DNA from: Bittarella massiliensis (ex Durand et al. 2017)
GTDB lineage: Bacteria > Bacillota > Clostridia > Oscillospirales > Ruminococcaceae
Assembly (NCBI RefSeq): GCF_001486165.1
Contig: NZ_LN908974.1
Span: 1 to 64,000 of the forward strand
DNA: 64,000 nt
Reading direction: 5' to 3'
Both the position numbers and the translations under genes were made by a program. The notes under the pieces were generated by a model that worked only from the letters and a program-made list of their open reading frames with translations, did no database searches and had not been told where the DNA came from. This document shows, piece by piece, positions 29,562 to 38,058 of the stretch (positions are counted from its first letter, which is position 1; every line of letters begins with the position of its first letter).

Positions 29562-31100
29562 TCACATCAGCGGGGCAAAGGCCCGCAGACAGGCCCGCCC
29601 CAACTTTTTGGGCCAGGGCACGTTGCGGCAGTCGTCCAGGGTGATCTCCTGGCACTCCAGCAGGGTGCGGAGGAATTCCTCCTTGATTTGCAGGACGCTG
29701 CGGGTGCGGTAGAGCCAGGCCGCGCACTCGAAGTGGAGGTAGAGGCTGCGGTAGTCCATGTTGATGGTCCCCACCACCCCGTACTCGTCGTCCACCGAAA
29801 AGGTCTTGGAGTGGATGAAGCCCGGGGTGTACTCGTAGATGCGGACCCCGCACTCCACCAGCGACTCGTAGTAGGCCCTGGTGACGGCGTGGACATACCA
29901 CTTGTCGGCGATGTGGGGGGTGATGATCCGCACGTCCACCCCGCTCTTGGCGGCAATGCAGAGGGCGGTGACCATCTCGTTGTCGATGATGAGGTAGGGG
30001 GTGGTGATGTAGACGTAGCGCTTTGCCTTGTTGATGAGGTTTAGATAGACCGTCTCCCCCACCGCCTCGTCGTCCAGGGGGCTGTCGCAGAAGGTCTGCA
30101 CATAGCCGTCCCCGGCGGACAGATGGCCGTCCCGCTCGGCGTCGTAGAGGTAGGGGGCAAAGTCCTCGGTCTCGCCCCGGGTAAAATCCCAGACGGTGAG
30201 GAACATCACCGTCAGGTTGTCCACCGCCCGCCCCCGCAGGAGGATGGCCGAGTCCTTCCAGCGGCCGTGCTTCTCGTAGGCATTGATGTACTCGTCGGCC
30301 AGGTTGATGCCGCCGGTAAAGCCGGTGTGGCCGTCGATGACGCAGATCTTGCGGTGGTCGCGGTTGTTGAAGCGGCTGCTGAGCACCGGCACAAAGGGGT
30401 TGAAGACACAGCTCTTGATGCCCAGCTGTTCCAGCTGGCGGTCATAGCGGTAGGGCAGGGTCATGATGCTGCCCAGGTCGTCGTACATCACCCGCACGTC
30501 CACCCCCTGGGCGGCCTTGCGCACCAAAATCTCGAGGATGCTGTCCCACATCACCCCCGGCTCGATGATGAAGTACTCCAAAAAGATAAAGCGCTCGGCC
30601 CGCTCCAGCTCGGCCTTCATCCGCTCGAACTTGCTCTCGCCCGAGGGGAGGAATTCGCTGTAACTGTCCTTGGTGAGGGGGGCATAGGCCCGCTTTTCAA
30701 TGTATCTGGCCTGGTTGGCCGCCTCGGGGCTCTCCCTCTCCAGCTGGCGCAGCACCGGGTTTTCAGCGGGGAGGAGCTGGTGCACCTCCTCCCGCAGGGG
30801 GGCCATCTTCTTTCTCTCCCGGCGGGAGAGGTGGTTTTGCCCGAACATCAGGTAGAAGAGCCCGCCGAAGATGGGGAAGAGGAGGATGGGGATGAGCCAG
30901 GCGATCTTGTAGCCGGGGTTGCTGCGGCCGTTGATGATGGCCAGCACCACCAGCAGGCTGAGCAGAAAACAGACGGCGTAAAAATAGACGAAGTACCGCT
31001 CGAACCGGACCAACATCACCACCAGCAGCGCCAGTTGCAGGAGGATGGCCGCCCCCACCAGCACCACCCGGTGAAAGAGCATCCGCACCATCTTCTTCAT
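29562..31100 (-). CDS. cls: cardiolipin synthase
   Basis: A 512-residue membrane enzyme of the phospholipase D superfamily, condensing two phosphatidylglycerols to cardiolipin. Two or three N-terminal helices (about 10-85) are followed by the family marker LIPILLFPIFGGLFYLMFG and two HKD motifs: HRKICVIDGHTGFTGG near residue 250 and HSKTFSVDDEYGVVGTIN near 430, both with intact H, K and D. Length fits Gram-positive Cls. ATG at 31100 with a modest GAGAG. The promoter is not obvious. It lies 59 bp after the damaged cbiK and may be cotranscribed with it. Confidence 0.94.
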   Translation of the reverse strand: MKKMVRMLFHRVVLVGAAILLQLALLVVMLVRFERYFVYFYAVCFLLSLLVVLAIINGRSNPGYKIAWLIPILLFPIFGGLFYLMFGQNHLSRRERKKMAPLREEVHQLLPAENPVLRQLERESPEAANQARYIEKRAYAPLTKDSYSEFLPSGESKFERMKAELERAERFIFLEYFIIEPGVMWDSILEILVRKAAQGVDVRVMYDDLGSIMTLPYRYDRQLEQLGIKSCVFNPFVPVLSSRFNNRDHRKICVIDGHTGFTGGINLADEYINAYEKHGRWKDSAILLRGRAVDNLTVMFLTVWDFTRGETEDFAPYLYDAERDGHLSAGDGYVQTFCDSPLDDEAVGETVYLNLINKAKRYVYITTPYLIIDNEMVTALCIAAKSGVDVRIITPHIADKWYVHAVTRAYYESLVECGVRIYEYTPGFIHSKTFSVDDEYGVVGTINMDYRSLYLHFECAAWLYRTRSVLQIKEEFLRTLLECQEITLDDCRNVPWPKKLGRACLRAFAPLM

Positions 31101-31159
31101 CTCTCAAAACCCCTTTTCACGGAATATAGGGCCAGCATACCACCCAGCGGCGATCTCTG

Positions 31160-31892
31160 TCAAACCGCGTCGAGCCCGGCGGCGGCCAGGGCTTTTGCCA
31201 GGTGGCGGCAATAGAGGGCGCGCAGGGCGGGCAGCTCGGCCAGCCCCCGGCAGACCGGGTGGACGGCCAACCCCATCCCCCGCAGGCGGGAGAGCCAGCT
31301 GTCGGGCCCCCAGCAGGGGGGCCAGGGCGCAGCGGCGATACCCGGCCCGCAGCAACTGCCGCCCCGCCGCCTCGGGGCCGCCGTTTACCATGGCGCCCAG
31401 CGCCACCCGCTGGGGCAGGGCCGCCGCCAGGGGCCGGTAGGGGCCCATCCCCGCCGCACGGCTGCCGTGGGCCATCAGCACCAGGCCCTCGCCCTCCTCC
31501 AACAAAATCCCCTCGAGCAGGGCCTGCGCCACCTGGGTACAGTCCTCCCCGCTGGAGAGGAGGGGGCGGGCCACCGCCAGGGCCGGCAGCCGGGGGCGCA
31601 GGGCGGACAACTGGGCGGCGAGGTCGTCGTACTCCCCCCCGGCGGCCAGGTGGGTGGGGAGGACGGCCAGTGCCCCCCCTTCCGCCGCCAACTCCGCGAG
31701 GGCGGCGGGGAGGTGGGGGGTGGGGTGCCCCTGCTCGGTGAGGGCTGCCGCCAAGCGGCTGCTGGCAAAGGCCCGCCGCACCGACCAGCCGGGGAAGGCG
31801 GCCGCCAGCTCCCCTTCTAGCGCGCCGGCGGCGGGGGCGTAATCCGCCCAGCGGGCGGTGCCAAACCCCGCCAGCAGAATGGTCTTTTTCAC
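31160..31892 (-). pseudogene. cbiK: damaged sirohydrochlorin cobaltochelatase CbiK
   Basis: From GTG at 31892 (SD GAGGGG) the frame reads as CbiK: ILLAGFGTARWADYA at the start and LVLMAHGSRAAG with the first metal/catalytic His. At about 31320 the reading frame changes: after CALAPLL the CbiK-like sequence resumes as PDSWLSRLRGMGLAVHP, ending LYCRHLAKALAAAGLDAV with a stop at 31160. The segment that normally sits between (VAGDHAxNDMAG, with the second catalytic His) is missing. A deletion of roughly 40-55 bp not divisible by three explains both. No other cobalamin gene is present here. Sequence error is a possible alternative. Confidence 0.75.
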
Positions 31893-31969
31893 CTGTGCCC
31901 CTCCCCTCTCTCGACCGATCACTGCCTCTAGTGTACGGGCGGGCGGCCCGGTTGTCAACGGGCGGGCGG

Positions 31970-31998
31970 TTGCCTTTTGCGGGGAATAGGGGTATGAT
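31970..31998 (+). promoter_or_regulatory. promoter of the amylase gene
   Basis: TTGCCT at 31970-31975, a 17-bp spacer and TATGAT at 31993-31998; start codon 53 bp downstream. No catabolite-repression (cre) palindrome is evident. Confidence 0.65.
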
Positions 31999-32050
31999 AT
32001 CTTCATTGTTTCCCGGAGCGCACGCCCCGGTGAGAGAGGAAGGTTGCCCT

Positions 32051-33535
32051 GTGAAAAACCCCACTGCCATGCAGTATTTTGAGTGGTATCTCCCCGCCGA
32101 CGGCCAGCTTTGGCGGCAGGCCGAGGCCGAGGCCGCCCGGCTGGCGGCCGACGGGATCACCGCCCTCTGGCTCCCTCCTGCCTACAAGGGGGCTGCCGGC
32201 AGGGAGGACGTGGGCTACGGCGTCTACGACCTCTACGACCTGGGGGAGTTTGACCAGCAGGGGACAGTGGCCACCAAGTACGGCACCAAGGCCGAGTACC
32301 TGGCGGCAATCAAGGCCCTGCAGCGGGAGGGGATCGCCGTCTGGGCCGACGCCGTGCTGGACCACCGCATGGGCGCCGACGGCACCGAACAGGTGCCCGC
32401 CACCCCCTACGACTGGGTGGACCGCTACCGCCAGACCGGTCCGACCCGCACCATCTCGGCCTGGACCTCCTTCACCTTCCCCGGCCGGGGCGGGCGCTAT
32501 TCCGACTTCTGCTGGAACTGGGAGCACTTTGACGGCATCGACTGGGACGACGCCACCGGCGAAAAGGCCATCTTCAAGTTTCAAGGCAAGGAATGGGACA
32601 GCGAGGTCGATTCGGAAAACGGCAACTACGACTACCTGATGGGGGCCGACGTTGACCTGGGCAACCCCCAGGTGGTGGAGGAGCTGACCCGCTGGGGGCT
32701 GTGGTACCTAAGCGAGACCGGGGTGGACGGCTTTCGCATCGACGCGGCCAAGCACATCCGCTTCACCTTTTTCCGCGATTGGCTGCACGCCCTGCGCCGC
32801 CTCACCGGCAAGCCGGTCTTTGCCGTGGGGGAGTACTGGAACCAGAGCGCCGACGCCCTCTGCCACTACATCGGGGTCACCGGCGGCTCCCTCTCCCTCT
32901 TTGACGTGCCGCTGCACCAACAGTTCTGTCAGGCCTCCCACAGCGGGGGGGATTTCGACATGAGCTCCCTGGGGCAAAACGCCCTGGTGCAGCGGGCGCC
33001 CCAGTTGGCGGTCACCTTTGTGGACAACCACGACACCCAGCCCGGCCAGGCGCTGGAATCCTGGGTGGACGGGTGGTTCAAACCCCTGGCCTACGCCTAC
33101 ATCCTCCTGCGCAGCGAGGGGCTGCCCTGTGTCTTTTACGGCGACTACTACGGCATCCCCCACGACGGGATCGCCCCGGTGGGCCAGCCCCTCTCCGCCC
33201 TCCTCTGGGCCCGGCAGACCTGCGCCTGGGGCCCCCAGATCGACGCCTTTGACGACCGGGACGTGGTGGGGTGGAGCCGCCAGGGCGACCCCCGCCACCC
33301 CGGCTCCGGCCTCTGCGCGGTCCTGACCGACGGCCCCGGCGGGCAAAAGCGGCTCTTTGCCGGGCCGAACCTGGCGGGCAAGACCCTGGTGGACTGCCTG
33401 GGCGGCCGGGGGGAGGAGATCGCCGTGGGGGCCGACGGCTGGGTCACCCTGCCGGTCGGCGGCGGCTCCTGCTCGGTCTGGGTGCAAAAGGAGACCTGGC
33501 TGGCCCGGCCCCAGACCCCCGGCGCCCTGCGCTGA
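32051..33535 (+). CDS. cytoplasmic alpha-amylase, GH13
   Basis: A 494-residue alpha-amylase with no signal peptide, so it acts on internal maltodextrin or glycogen. The start MKNPTAMQYFEWYLPADG is typical of the GH13_5 AmyS/AmyA group. Conserved regions: region I VWADAVLDHRMG, region II GFRIDAAKH with nucleophile Asp near 232, region III AVGEYW with acid/base Glu near 261, region IV FVDNHDTQ with the stabilising Asp near 328. GTG at 32051 with AGAGGAAGG; upstream in-frame codons lie over the promoter. The amidohydrolase gene follows after 22 bp. Confidence 0.95.
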   Translation: MKNPTAMQYFEWYLPADGQLWRQAEAEAARLAADGITALWLPPAYKGAAGREDVGYGVYDLYDLGEFDQQGTVATKYGTKAEYLAAIKALQREGIAVWADAVLDHRMGADGTEQVPATPYDWVDRYRQTGPTRTISAWTSFTFPGRGGRYSDFCWNWEHFDGIDWDDATGEKAIFKFQGKEWDSEVDSENGNYDYLMGADVDLGNPQVVEELTRWGLWYLSETGVDGFRIDAAKHIRFTFFRDWLHALRRLTGKPVFAVGEYWNQSADALCHYIGVTGGSLSLFDVPLHQQFCQASHSGGDFDMSSLGQNALVQRAPQLAVTFVDNHDTQPGQALESWVDGWFKPLAYAYILLRSEGLPCVFYGDYYGIPHDGIAPVGQPLSALLWARQTCAWGPQIDAFDDRDVVGWSRQGDPRHPGSGLCAVLTDGPGGQKRLFAGPNLAGKTLVDCLGGRGEEIAVGADGWVTLPVGGGSCSVWVQKETWLARPQTPGALR

Positions 33536-33557
33536 GCAATCAAAGGAGGTTTTTTCT

Positions 33558-34400
33558 GTGCCCCAGTACATCATCGACGCCCACACCCACATCTTCCCCC
33601 GAAAAATCGCCGCCAAGGCGGCCTCTTCCATCGGGGAATTTTACAGCCTGGACATGCAGTTTGACGGGATGACCCACGAGCTGCTGGAGGAGGGCGACCG
33701 CTGCGGCGTGGCCCTCTTTCTGGTCTGTTCGGTGGCCACCAAGGCCGAACAGGTGTCCTCCATCAACGACTTTGTCGCCTCCAAGGTAAACCTGCACCCC
33801 GACCGGCTCATCGGCCTGGGGGCCCTGCACCCGGAGATGGAGGACCCCTATGCCGAAATCGAGCGGATCATCGCCCTGGGGCTGCGGGGGATCAAGCTCC
33901 ACTCGGACTTTCAGTGCTTTGACATCGACGATGAGCGGATGATGCCGGTCTACCGGCGGCTGGCCGAGCGGGGACTGCCCGTCCTCTTTCACACCGGGGA
34001 CGCCCGCTACGACTACTCCCGCCCGGAGAAGTTGGCCCGGGTGGCGCGGGCGGTGCCCGAGCTCACCTGCATCGGCGCCCACTTCGGCGGCTACCAGCGC
34101 TGGGAGGAGGCGGCCCAGACCCTCTGCCTGCCCAACGTCTACGTGGACTGTTCCAGCAGTCTCTTCGCCCTCGGGCGGGAGGAAGCGCTGGCCCTCATCG
34201 ACCGCTTTGGCCCCGACAAGATCTTTTTCGGCACCGACTTTCCCATGTGGGACTGCGCCGCCGAGCTCGATCGCCTCTACGCCCTGCGGCTGCCCCAGGA
34301 GACGTTGGACAAGATCTTCTGGCAGAATTTCTGCCGCCTCTTTTCGGTGCCGGTCTCCCGGCTGGAAGACTACTACCGCACCCATCCCCAGCCCCGCTAG
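33558..34400 (+). CDS. amidohydrolase family protein (TIM-barrel metal hydrolase)
   Basis: A 280-residue enzyme of the amidohydrolase-2 group. It starts with the metal-binding DAHTHIFP (residues 7-14). It has GIKLHSDFQ, VLFHTGD, IGAHFGGY and a final FFGTDFPMWD whose Asp is the catalytic base. Members are decarboxylases or hydrolases of small carboxylated compounds; substrate unknown. GTG at 33558 with AAAGGAGG; the longer open frame has no SD. The short gap to the amylase gene suggests one transcript, although a functional link is unclear. Confidence 0.85.
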   Translation: MPQYIIDAHTHIFPRKIAAKAASSIGEFYSLDMQFDGMTHELLEEGDRCGVALFLVCSVATKAEQVSSINDFVASKVNLHPDRLIGLGALHPEMEDPYAEIERIIALGLRGIKLHSDFQCFDIDDERMMPVYRRLAERGLPVLFHTGDARYDYSRPEKLARVARAVPELTCIGAHFGGYQRWEEAAQTLCLPNVYVDCSSSLFALGREEALALIDRFGPDKIFFGTDFPMWDCAAELDRLYALRLPQETLDKIFWQNFCRLFSVPVSRLEDYYRTHPQPR

Positions 34401-34460
34401 GGCCTGTCCCCCCGGCGGCCAAAAAGACGGCGGCCCCACCGTGCCGCCCGGTCTGCCGCT

Positions 34461-34574
34461 CTATCGGGACCGCTTGCCCCGGCCCCGCTCCTTGCTGCCG
34501 CAAAAGAGCGCGCAGCAGACAAACCCTACCAAAAATCCGCCCCAGGCGCAGAGCACCCCGATCCAGATCGTCAC
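34461..34574 (-). CDS. 37-residue single-helix membrane protein
   Basis: A short frame read from GTG at 34574 to TAG at 34461. It encodes MTIWIGVLCAWGGFLVGFV..., one hydrophobic helix (residues 2-26) with CC and C near its end, then a strongly basic tail (KERGRGKRSR). The SD AAGGGGGGAAGG stands directly upstream, and TATACT at 34627-34622 makes a plausible -10 box. Glycine-rich small membrane proteins of this shape (DUF3789-like) occur in Clostridia. Function unknown. The gene is convergent with the amidohydrolase gene and divergent from the RCK genes. Confidence 0.6.
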   Translation of the reverse strand: MTIWIGVLCAWGGFLVGFVCCALFCGSKERGRGKRSR

Positions 34575-34745
34575 TTTTTCCTTCCCCCCTTCGGCGGGCC
34601 GCCGGACGGCCCCTCTGACTCAGTATATGTGGAGAGAGGAGAAGTGTCCCCGCATTTTGCACATCTTGGGCAAAAGAAGCCGCTGTCCAGGGGAGAAATT
34701 GCCCTTTTTCGGGAAAAAAGGCCGCTTTCCTTCCCCTGAGGGCTG

Positions 34746-34754
34746 TGCTATAAT
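34746..34754 (+). promoter_or_regulatory. extended -10 promoter of the RCK pair
   Basis: TGCTATAAT at 34746-34754, an extended -10 element about 59 bp before the start codon. No clear -35 box. Confidence 0.6.
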
Positions 34755-34812
34755 TGGGATACTTGCAGACAAGGCAGGGACTGCGCAATATGAGAAAGAG
34801 GGTCTTTGAGCG

Positions 34813-35433
34813 ATGAATATCGTAGTGGTCGGCTGTGGCAAGGTCGGTTCGAGCCTGGCCAGAAAGCTGCAGCGCGACGGGCACGACGTGGCCGTTGTGG
34901 ACGAGGTGGAGGAGCGCTTCGAGCGCCTGGGCGACAGTTTCGACGGCATCACCGTGGCCGGGGTGCCCTTTGACGAGGAGGTCCTCAAGGCCGCCGGCAT
35001 CGAGGGGTGCGACGCCCTGGCCGCCGTCACCCAGGACGACAACATCAACATCATGGTGGGCCAGGTGGCCAGAGAGCTCTTTTCGGTGCCCACCGTCATC
35101 ACCCGCATCTACGACCCCGCCCGCAAGGACGTGTTCGTCCACTTCGGGCTGCACACCGTCTGCCCCACCAACCTGACGGTGGACGCCATCACCCAGTCGC
35201 TGACCACCGGCGCGGCGCGGCAGTACGCCACCTTCGGCTCCACCACCCTCTCCTACGTCTACCTGCCGGTGGAACCAGGCCAGGTGGGGCGGCAGACCGA
35301 CTGCCTGTCGCTGGAGGCGGGGCTGCAGCTGCTGGGGGTTTTGCACGGCGACACCACCATGGAGCTGTGCTGCCGCAACCCCATCGCCCTGCGCCCGGGG
35401 GACACCCTGATCGCCGTAAAAATCGTCGACTGA
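34813..35433 (+). CDS. TrkA-type RCK protein, potassium channel regulatory subunit
   Basis: A 206-residue cytoplasmic protein. The RCK_N Rossmann domain opens with VVVGCGKVGSSLA (NAD- or ATP-binding GxGxxG form) and has the acidic VVDEVEE second strand. The RCK_C domain follows (about 135-206, ending ALRPGDTLIAVKIV). Such subunits gate TrkH/KtrB potassium channels and may bind nucleotides or c-di-AMP. ATG at 34813; SD AAAGAGGG is rather distant. A second RCK gene follows after 22 bp. No membrane subunit lies in the window. Confidence 0.88.
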   Translation: MNIVVVGCGKVGSSLARKLQRDGHDVAVVDEVEERFERLGDSFDGITVAGVPFDEEVLKAAGIEGCDALAAVTQDDNINIMVGQVARELFSVPTVITRIYDPARKDVFVHFGLHTVCPTNLTVDAITQSLTTGAARQYATFGSTTLSYVYLPVEPGQVGRQTDCLSLEAGLQLLGVLHGDTTMELCCRNPIALRPGDTLIAVKIVD

Positions 35434-35455
35434 ATGTGAGAGAAGAGGGAACAAG

Positions 35456-36112
35456 ATGAACGTCGTTATCGTTGGCGGGGGAAAAATTGGCCTCTATCTC
35501 GCCGAAACACTGCTCAACCACGGCCACCGGCCCCATGTGGTGGAAATCGACAAGCGCACCTGCGCCCACCTGGCCGACGCCCTGGACATCCCCATCATCT
35601 GCGGGGACGGCACCACCATCGAGGCGCTGGAGAGCGCCGACGTGGGGACGGCCGACGCCCTCATCAGCGTCTCCGGGCGGGACGAGGACAACCTCATCTC
35701 CTGCCAGCTGGCGAAGATGAAGTTCGGGGTCAAAAAGACGGTCGCCCGGGTCAACAACCCTCGCAACCTGCGGGTGATGAAAAAGTTGGGGGTGGACGTG
35801 CCAGTCTGCACCACCAACAACATCGTGCGGGTCATCGAGCACGAGGCGGACAACGCCCAGATCAAGCTGCTCATGAGCCTCAACGCCGGGGCGGCCTCCC
35901 TCAACGAGATCGTCATCCCCGACCACTTCCCCAAGGCCGGGCAGACCCTGGCCGAGATCGGCCTGAGCAAGGACGTGGTGGTGGTCACCATCACCCGGGG
36001 GGAGGAGATGCTCATCCCCCGCGGCGAGACCACCCTGGAGAGCGGCGACAAGGTGATGGTCATCGCCAAAAACCACTCCCTCCACGACATCAACGAGCTT
36101 TTCGGCAGATGA
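35456..36112 (+). CDS. second TrkA-type RCK protein
   Basis: A 218-residue paralogue: RCK_N with VVIVGGGKIGLYLAETL and VEIDKRTC, CGDGTTIEALE and RVNNPRNLRVMKKLGVD as in TrkA, and a C-terminal RCK_C ending ESGDKVMVIAKNHSLHDI. ATG at 35456 behind AGAGAAGAGGGAAC. It probably forms a hetero-oligomeric gating ring with the preceding protein or serves another Trk/Ktr channel encoded elsewhere. Confidence 0.9.
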   Translation: MNVVIVGGGKIGLYLAETLLNHGHRPHVVEIDKRTCAHLADALDIPIICGDGTTIEALESADVGTADALISVSGRDEDNLISCQLAKMKFGVKKTVARVNNPRNLRVMKKLGVDVPVCTTNNIVRVIEHEADNAQIKLLMSLNAGAASLNEIVIPDHFPKAGQTLAEIGLSKDVVVVTITRGEEMLIPRGETTLESGDKVMVIAKNHSLHDINELFGR

Positions 36113-36126
36113 GATAAAAATGAAAA

Positions 36127-36170
36127 AAGAGGGCGGAGCGGCCGCAAAAGCCGCTTCGCTCTCTCTCTTT
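36127..36170. terminator. two-way terminator
   Basis: Stem AGAGGGCGGAGCGGC with GCCGCTTCGCTCTCT and T-runs between convergent genes. Confidence 0.8.
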
Positions 36171-36903
36171 TTACCGGTAGCCGTAGAGGCCCCGCACCGA
36201 GGCCTCGCCGCTGCAGACCGGCACGACCCGCCCGTCGATCTCCACCAGGAGCGAGCCGTCCTCCCCCACGTCCACCGCCCAGCCCACCGCCTCGCGCCCC
36301 TCCCAGAGGACCCGCACGGTGCGATCCAGGGTGGCGCTGCGGGCCCGGTAGGCGGGGAGGAGGGAGGGGAGCCCCCGGGCGAAAAACTGCTCGATGCGCC
36401 GGTCGCAGTGGGCCAGCACCTGCACGGCCAACTCCCGGGGGGCGAGGCGGACGCCGCACTCGCTCAAGAGGGATCCCCCGTGGGGCAGCTGCCGGCGGGC
36501 AAAGTCCTCCGCCGTCTGGGTCAGGTTGATTCCGATGCCGCAGACGGCGGCCGTCTCCTCCCCCACGACCCCCTCGCAGAGGATGCCACAGACCTTCTTT
36601 CCCCCCACCACCAGGTCGTTGGGCCACTTGATCTCCGCCCGGCAACCGGCGGCCTCCTCCAGCGCCTCGGACACCGCCAGGCCGACGCAGAGGGGCAGGG
36701 CCGCCACCTGCCGCAGCTCGATGCCCTTGAGGACGAAGGAGAGGGCCATCCCGCTGTCGGCGGTGTCGGCCCAGCTCTTGCCGCGGCGGCCGCAGCGCCA
36801 GCACCGCCGCCCCGTCGGGCAGGTCGGCCAGGTGGGTCTTGCAGTGGGTGTTGGTGGAGCCCAGTTCGGCAAAGACCCGGGGGGCCCGCTCCAGCCGGCT
36901 CAC
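36171..36903 (-). pseudogene. birA: damaged biotin-protein ligase BirA (no HTH form)
   Basis: From GTG at 36903 (SD GGAGG; GTGA overlap with the upstream stop) the frame gives the ligase N-terminus FAELGSTNTHC and LPDGAAVLALR. At about 36785 it must shift by one to continue as GRRGKSWADTADSGMALSF, KWPNDLVVGGKKVCGIL, CGIGINL and the C-terminal SH3-like domain. The Q-T-x-G-R-G part of the ATP/biotin loop is lost: a deletion of about 17 bp fits. Without it the frame is broken and the key loop incomplete. If real, biotin attachment needs another ligase; if an assembly error, this is an intact birA of about 245 residues. Confidence 0.75.
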
Positions 36904-37379
36904 CCGCGCACCTCCGCCACGCTGAAGAGGACGCCGCTCTCCCGCACATCCAGCACCCCGTAGGTGGGCGGCCCCTCCTTCGGGTGGGCGATGCTGCCGG
37001 GGTTGAGGAGATAGATCCCCTCTCTGTACTCCTGGCAGGGGGTGTGGCTGTGGCCGAAGAGGACTACGTCCGCCCCCAGCTGCCGGGCCTTGTCCCAGAG
37101 GTGGTCGGTGCTGAACTTGGCCCCGTAGTGGTGCCCGTGGGTAAAAAAGAGGGTGTGTCCCTCCACCTGCCGGGTCTGTTCCGCCGGCTCCTCGCTGCTG
37201 AGATCGCAGTTGCCCCGCACCGCCCAGAACTGCAGCTGCGGGTGGTTTTGCCGCAGGGTCTGCAAGGTGCCCTCGCTGTCCCCCAGGTGGATGTAGACGG
37301 CGCACTCGGGGTGGTTGCGGATGACCCGCTCCATCCCGCCGAGCTTGCCGTGGTTGTCCGAAAAGACGATGAACTTCAA
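36900..37379 (-). CDS. MJ0936/YfcE family metallophosphodiesterase
   Basis: A 159-residue calcineurin-like phosphodiesterase. Metal ligands are in order: SDNHG near 8, HLGDSEG, RGNCD, FTHGHHYG and FGHSHTP. Family members hydrolyse phosphodiesters. TTG at 37379 with GGGGGG 7 nt upstream gives the usual start MKFIVFSDNHG. ATG at 37394, five codons earlier, lacks an SD and is the alternative. The stop overlaps the birA start (GTGA), so the two are coupled. In many Clostridia this family follows rdgB; that gene is not here. Confidence 0.88.
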   Translation of the reverse strand: MKFIVFSDNHGKLGGMERVIRNHPECAVYIHLGDSEGTLQTLRQNHPQLQFWAVRGNCDLSSEEPAEQTRQVEGHTLFFTHGHHYGAKFSTDHLWDKARQLGADVVLFGHSHTPCQEYREGIYLLNPGSIAHPKEGPPTYGVLDVRESGVLFSVAEVRG

Positions 37380-37441
37380 ACCCCTGCCCCCCATCTGCCG
37401 GGCAGCGCCCGGCACACTCTTTCTGACCCCTACTCTAACAC

Positions 37442-37484
37442 AAAAACGCCCCGGTGAAAAGGGAGGCTTCCTTTCACCGGGGCG
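37442..37484 (-). terminator. terminator of the small helical protein gene
   Basis: Stem CGCCCCGGTGAAA/TTTCACCGGGGCG followed on the minus strand by TTTTT. Confidence 0.85.
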
Positions 37485-37503
37485 TGTTCGCTCCGCCCTG
37501 TGC

Positions 37504-37953
37504 TCAGCTCTTCTTGACCCCCATGCGGGCCAGGGTCTCGGTGGCCTGGGCGGTCGCGGCGGCCAACAGGGCCTCCTGCGGGCCCTCGGCCAGGGCGTAG
37601 AGGGCCTCCAGGTCCCGCTCCATCTTCGGCAGGTGGGCGAGGATGTCGCCGCCCCGGCCGTTTTGGCGGGCGCATTCCAGCGCCTGCACGGCGGCTCCCT
37701 GCCAGTCCAACAGGGGCTGGGCCAAGGGGGACAGTCGCCCCCCCAGAGCGCGGGCCAGGGCCGCGCTCTGGCGCAGCTGGCTGTAGAGGGCACAGAGGTC
37801 CTCCCTGTCCACCGGCAGGATGAACGCCCGCTGGATCATCAGGTAGCCCTGCCCGTCCTCCCGGGGGGCGGGTTTGCCCCGGCAGAGGGCCGCCAGCTCC
37901 TCCAACACCTGCTCCACGCAGGAAAAGAGCCTGTTCTCACTTTTCAGATGCAT
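37504..37953 (-). CDS. small helical protein downstream of the phosphate transporter
   Basis: A 149-residue, mostly helical, soluble protein with no signal peptide or clear motif. Amphipathic stretches (VEQVLEELAALC, MERDLEALYALAEG, ATAQATETLARM) suggest a helical bundle. I do not recognise a family. PiT transporters are often paired with a PhoU-like DUF47 protein of about 205 residues; this protein is shorter and only its position supports such a role. ATG at 37953 with GAGAGG. It lies 105 bp after pit on the same strand and ends in its own terminator. Confidence 0.7.
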   Translation of the reverse strand: MHLKSENRLFSCVEQVLEELAALCRGKPAPREDGQGYLMIQRAFILPVDREDLCALYSQLRQSAALARALGGRLSPLAQPLLDWQGAAVQALECARQNGRGGDILAHLPKMERDLEALYALAEGPQEALLAAATAQATETLARMGVKKS

Positions 37954-38058
37954 TGTTTTTTCCTCTCCCAAAACGATTTGGGCGGGCAGAGAAGCGCCTT
38001 CCCGCCCGCATACCCTCTATCTCTATGCCCTCTGCCGGCGGGATATGACGGGGAATGC

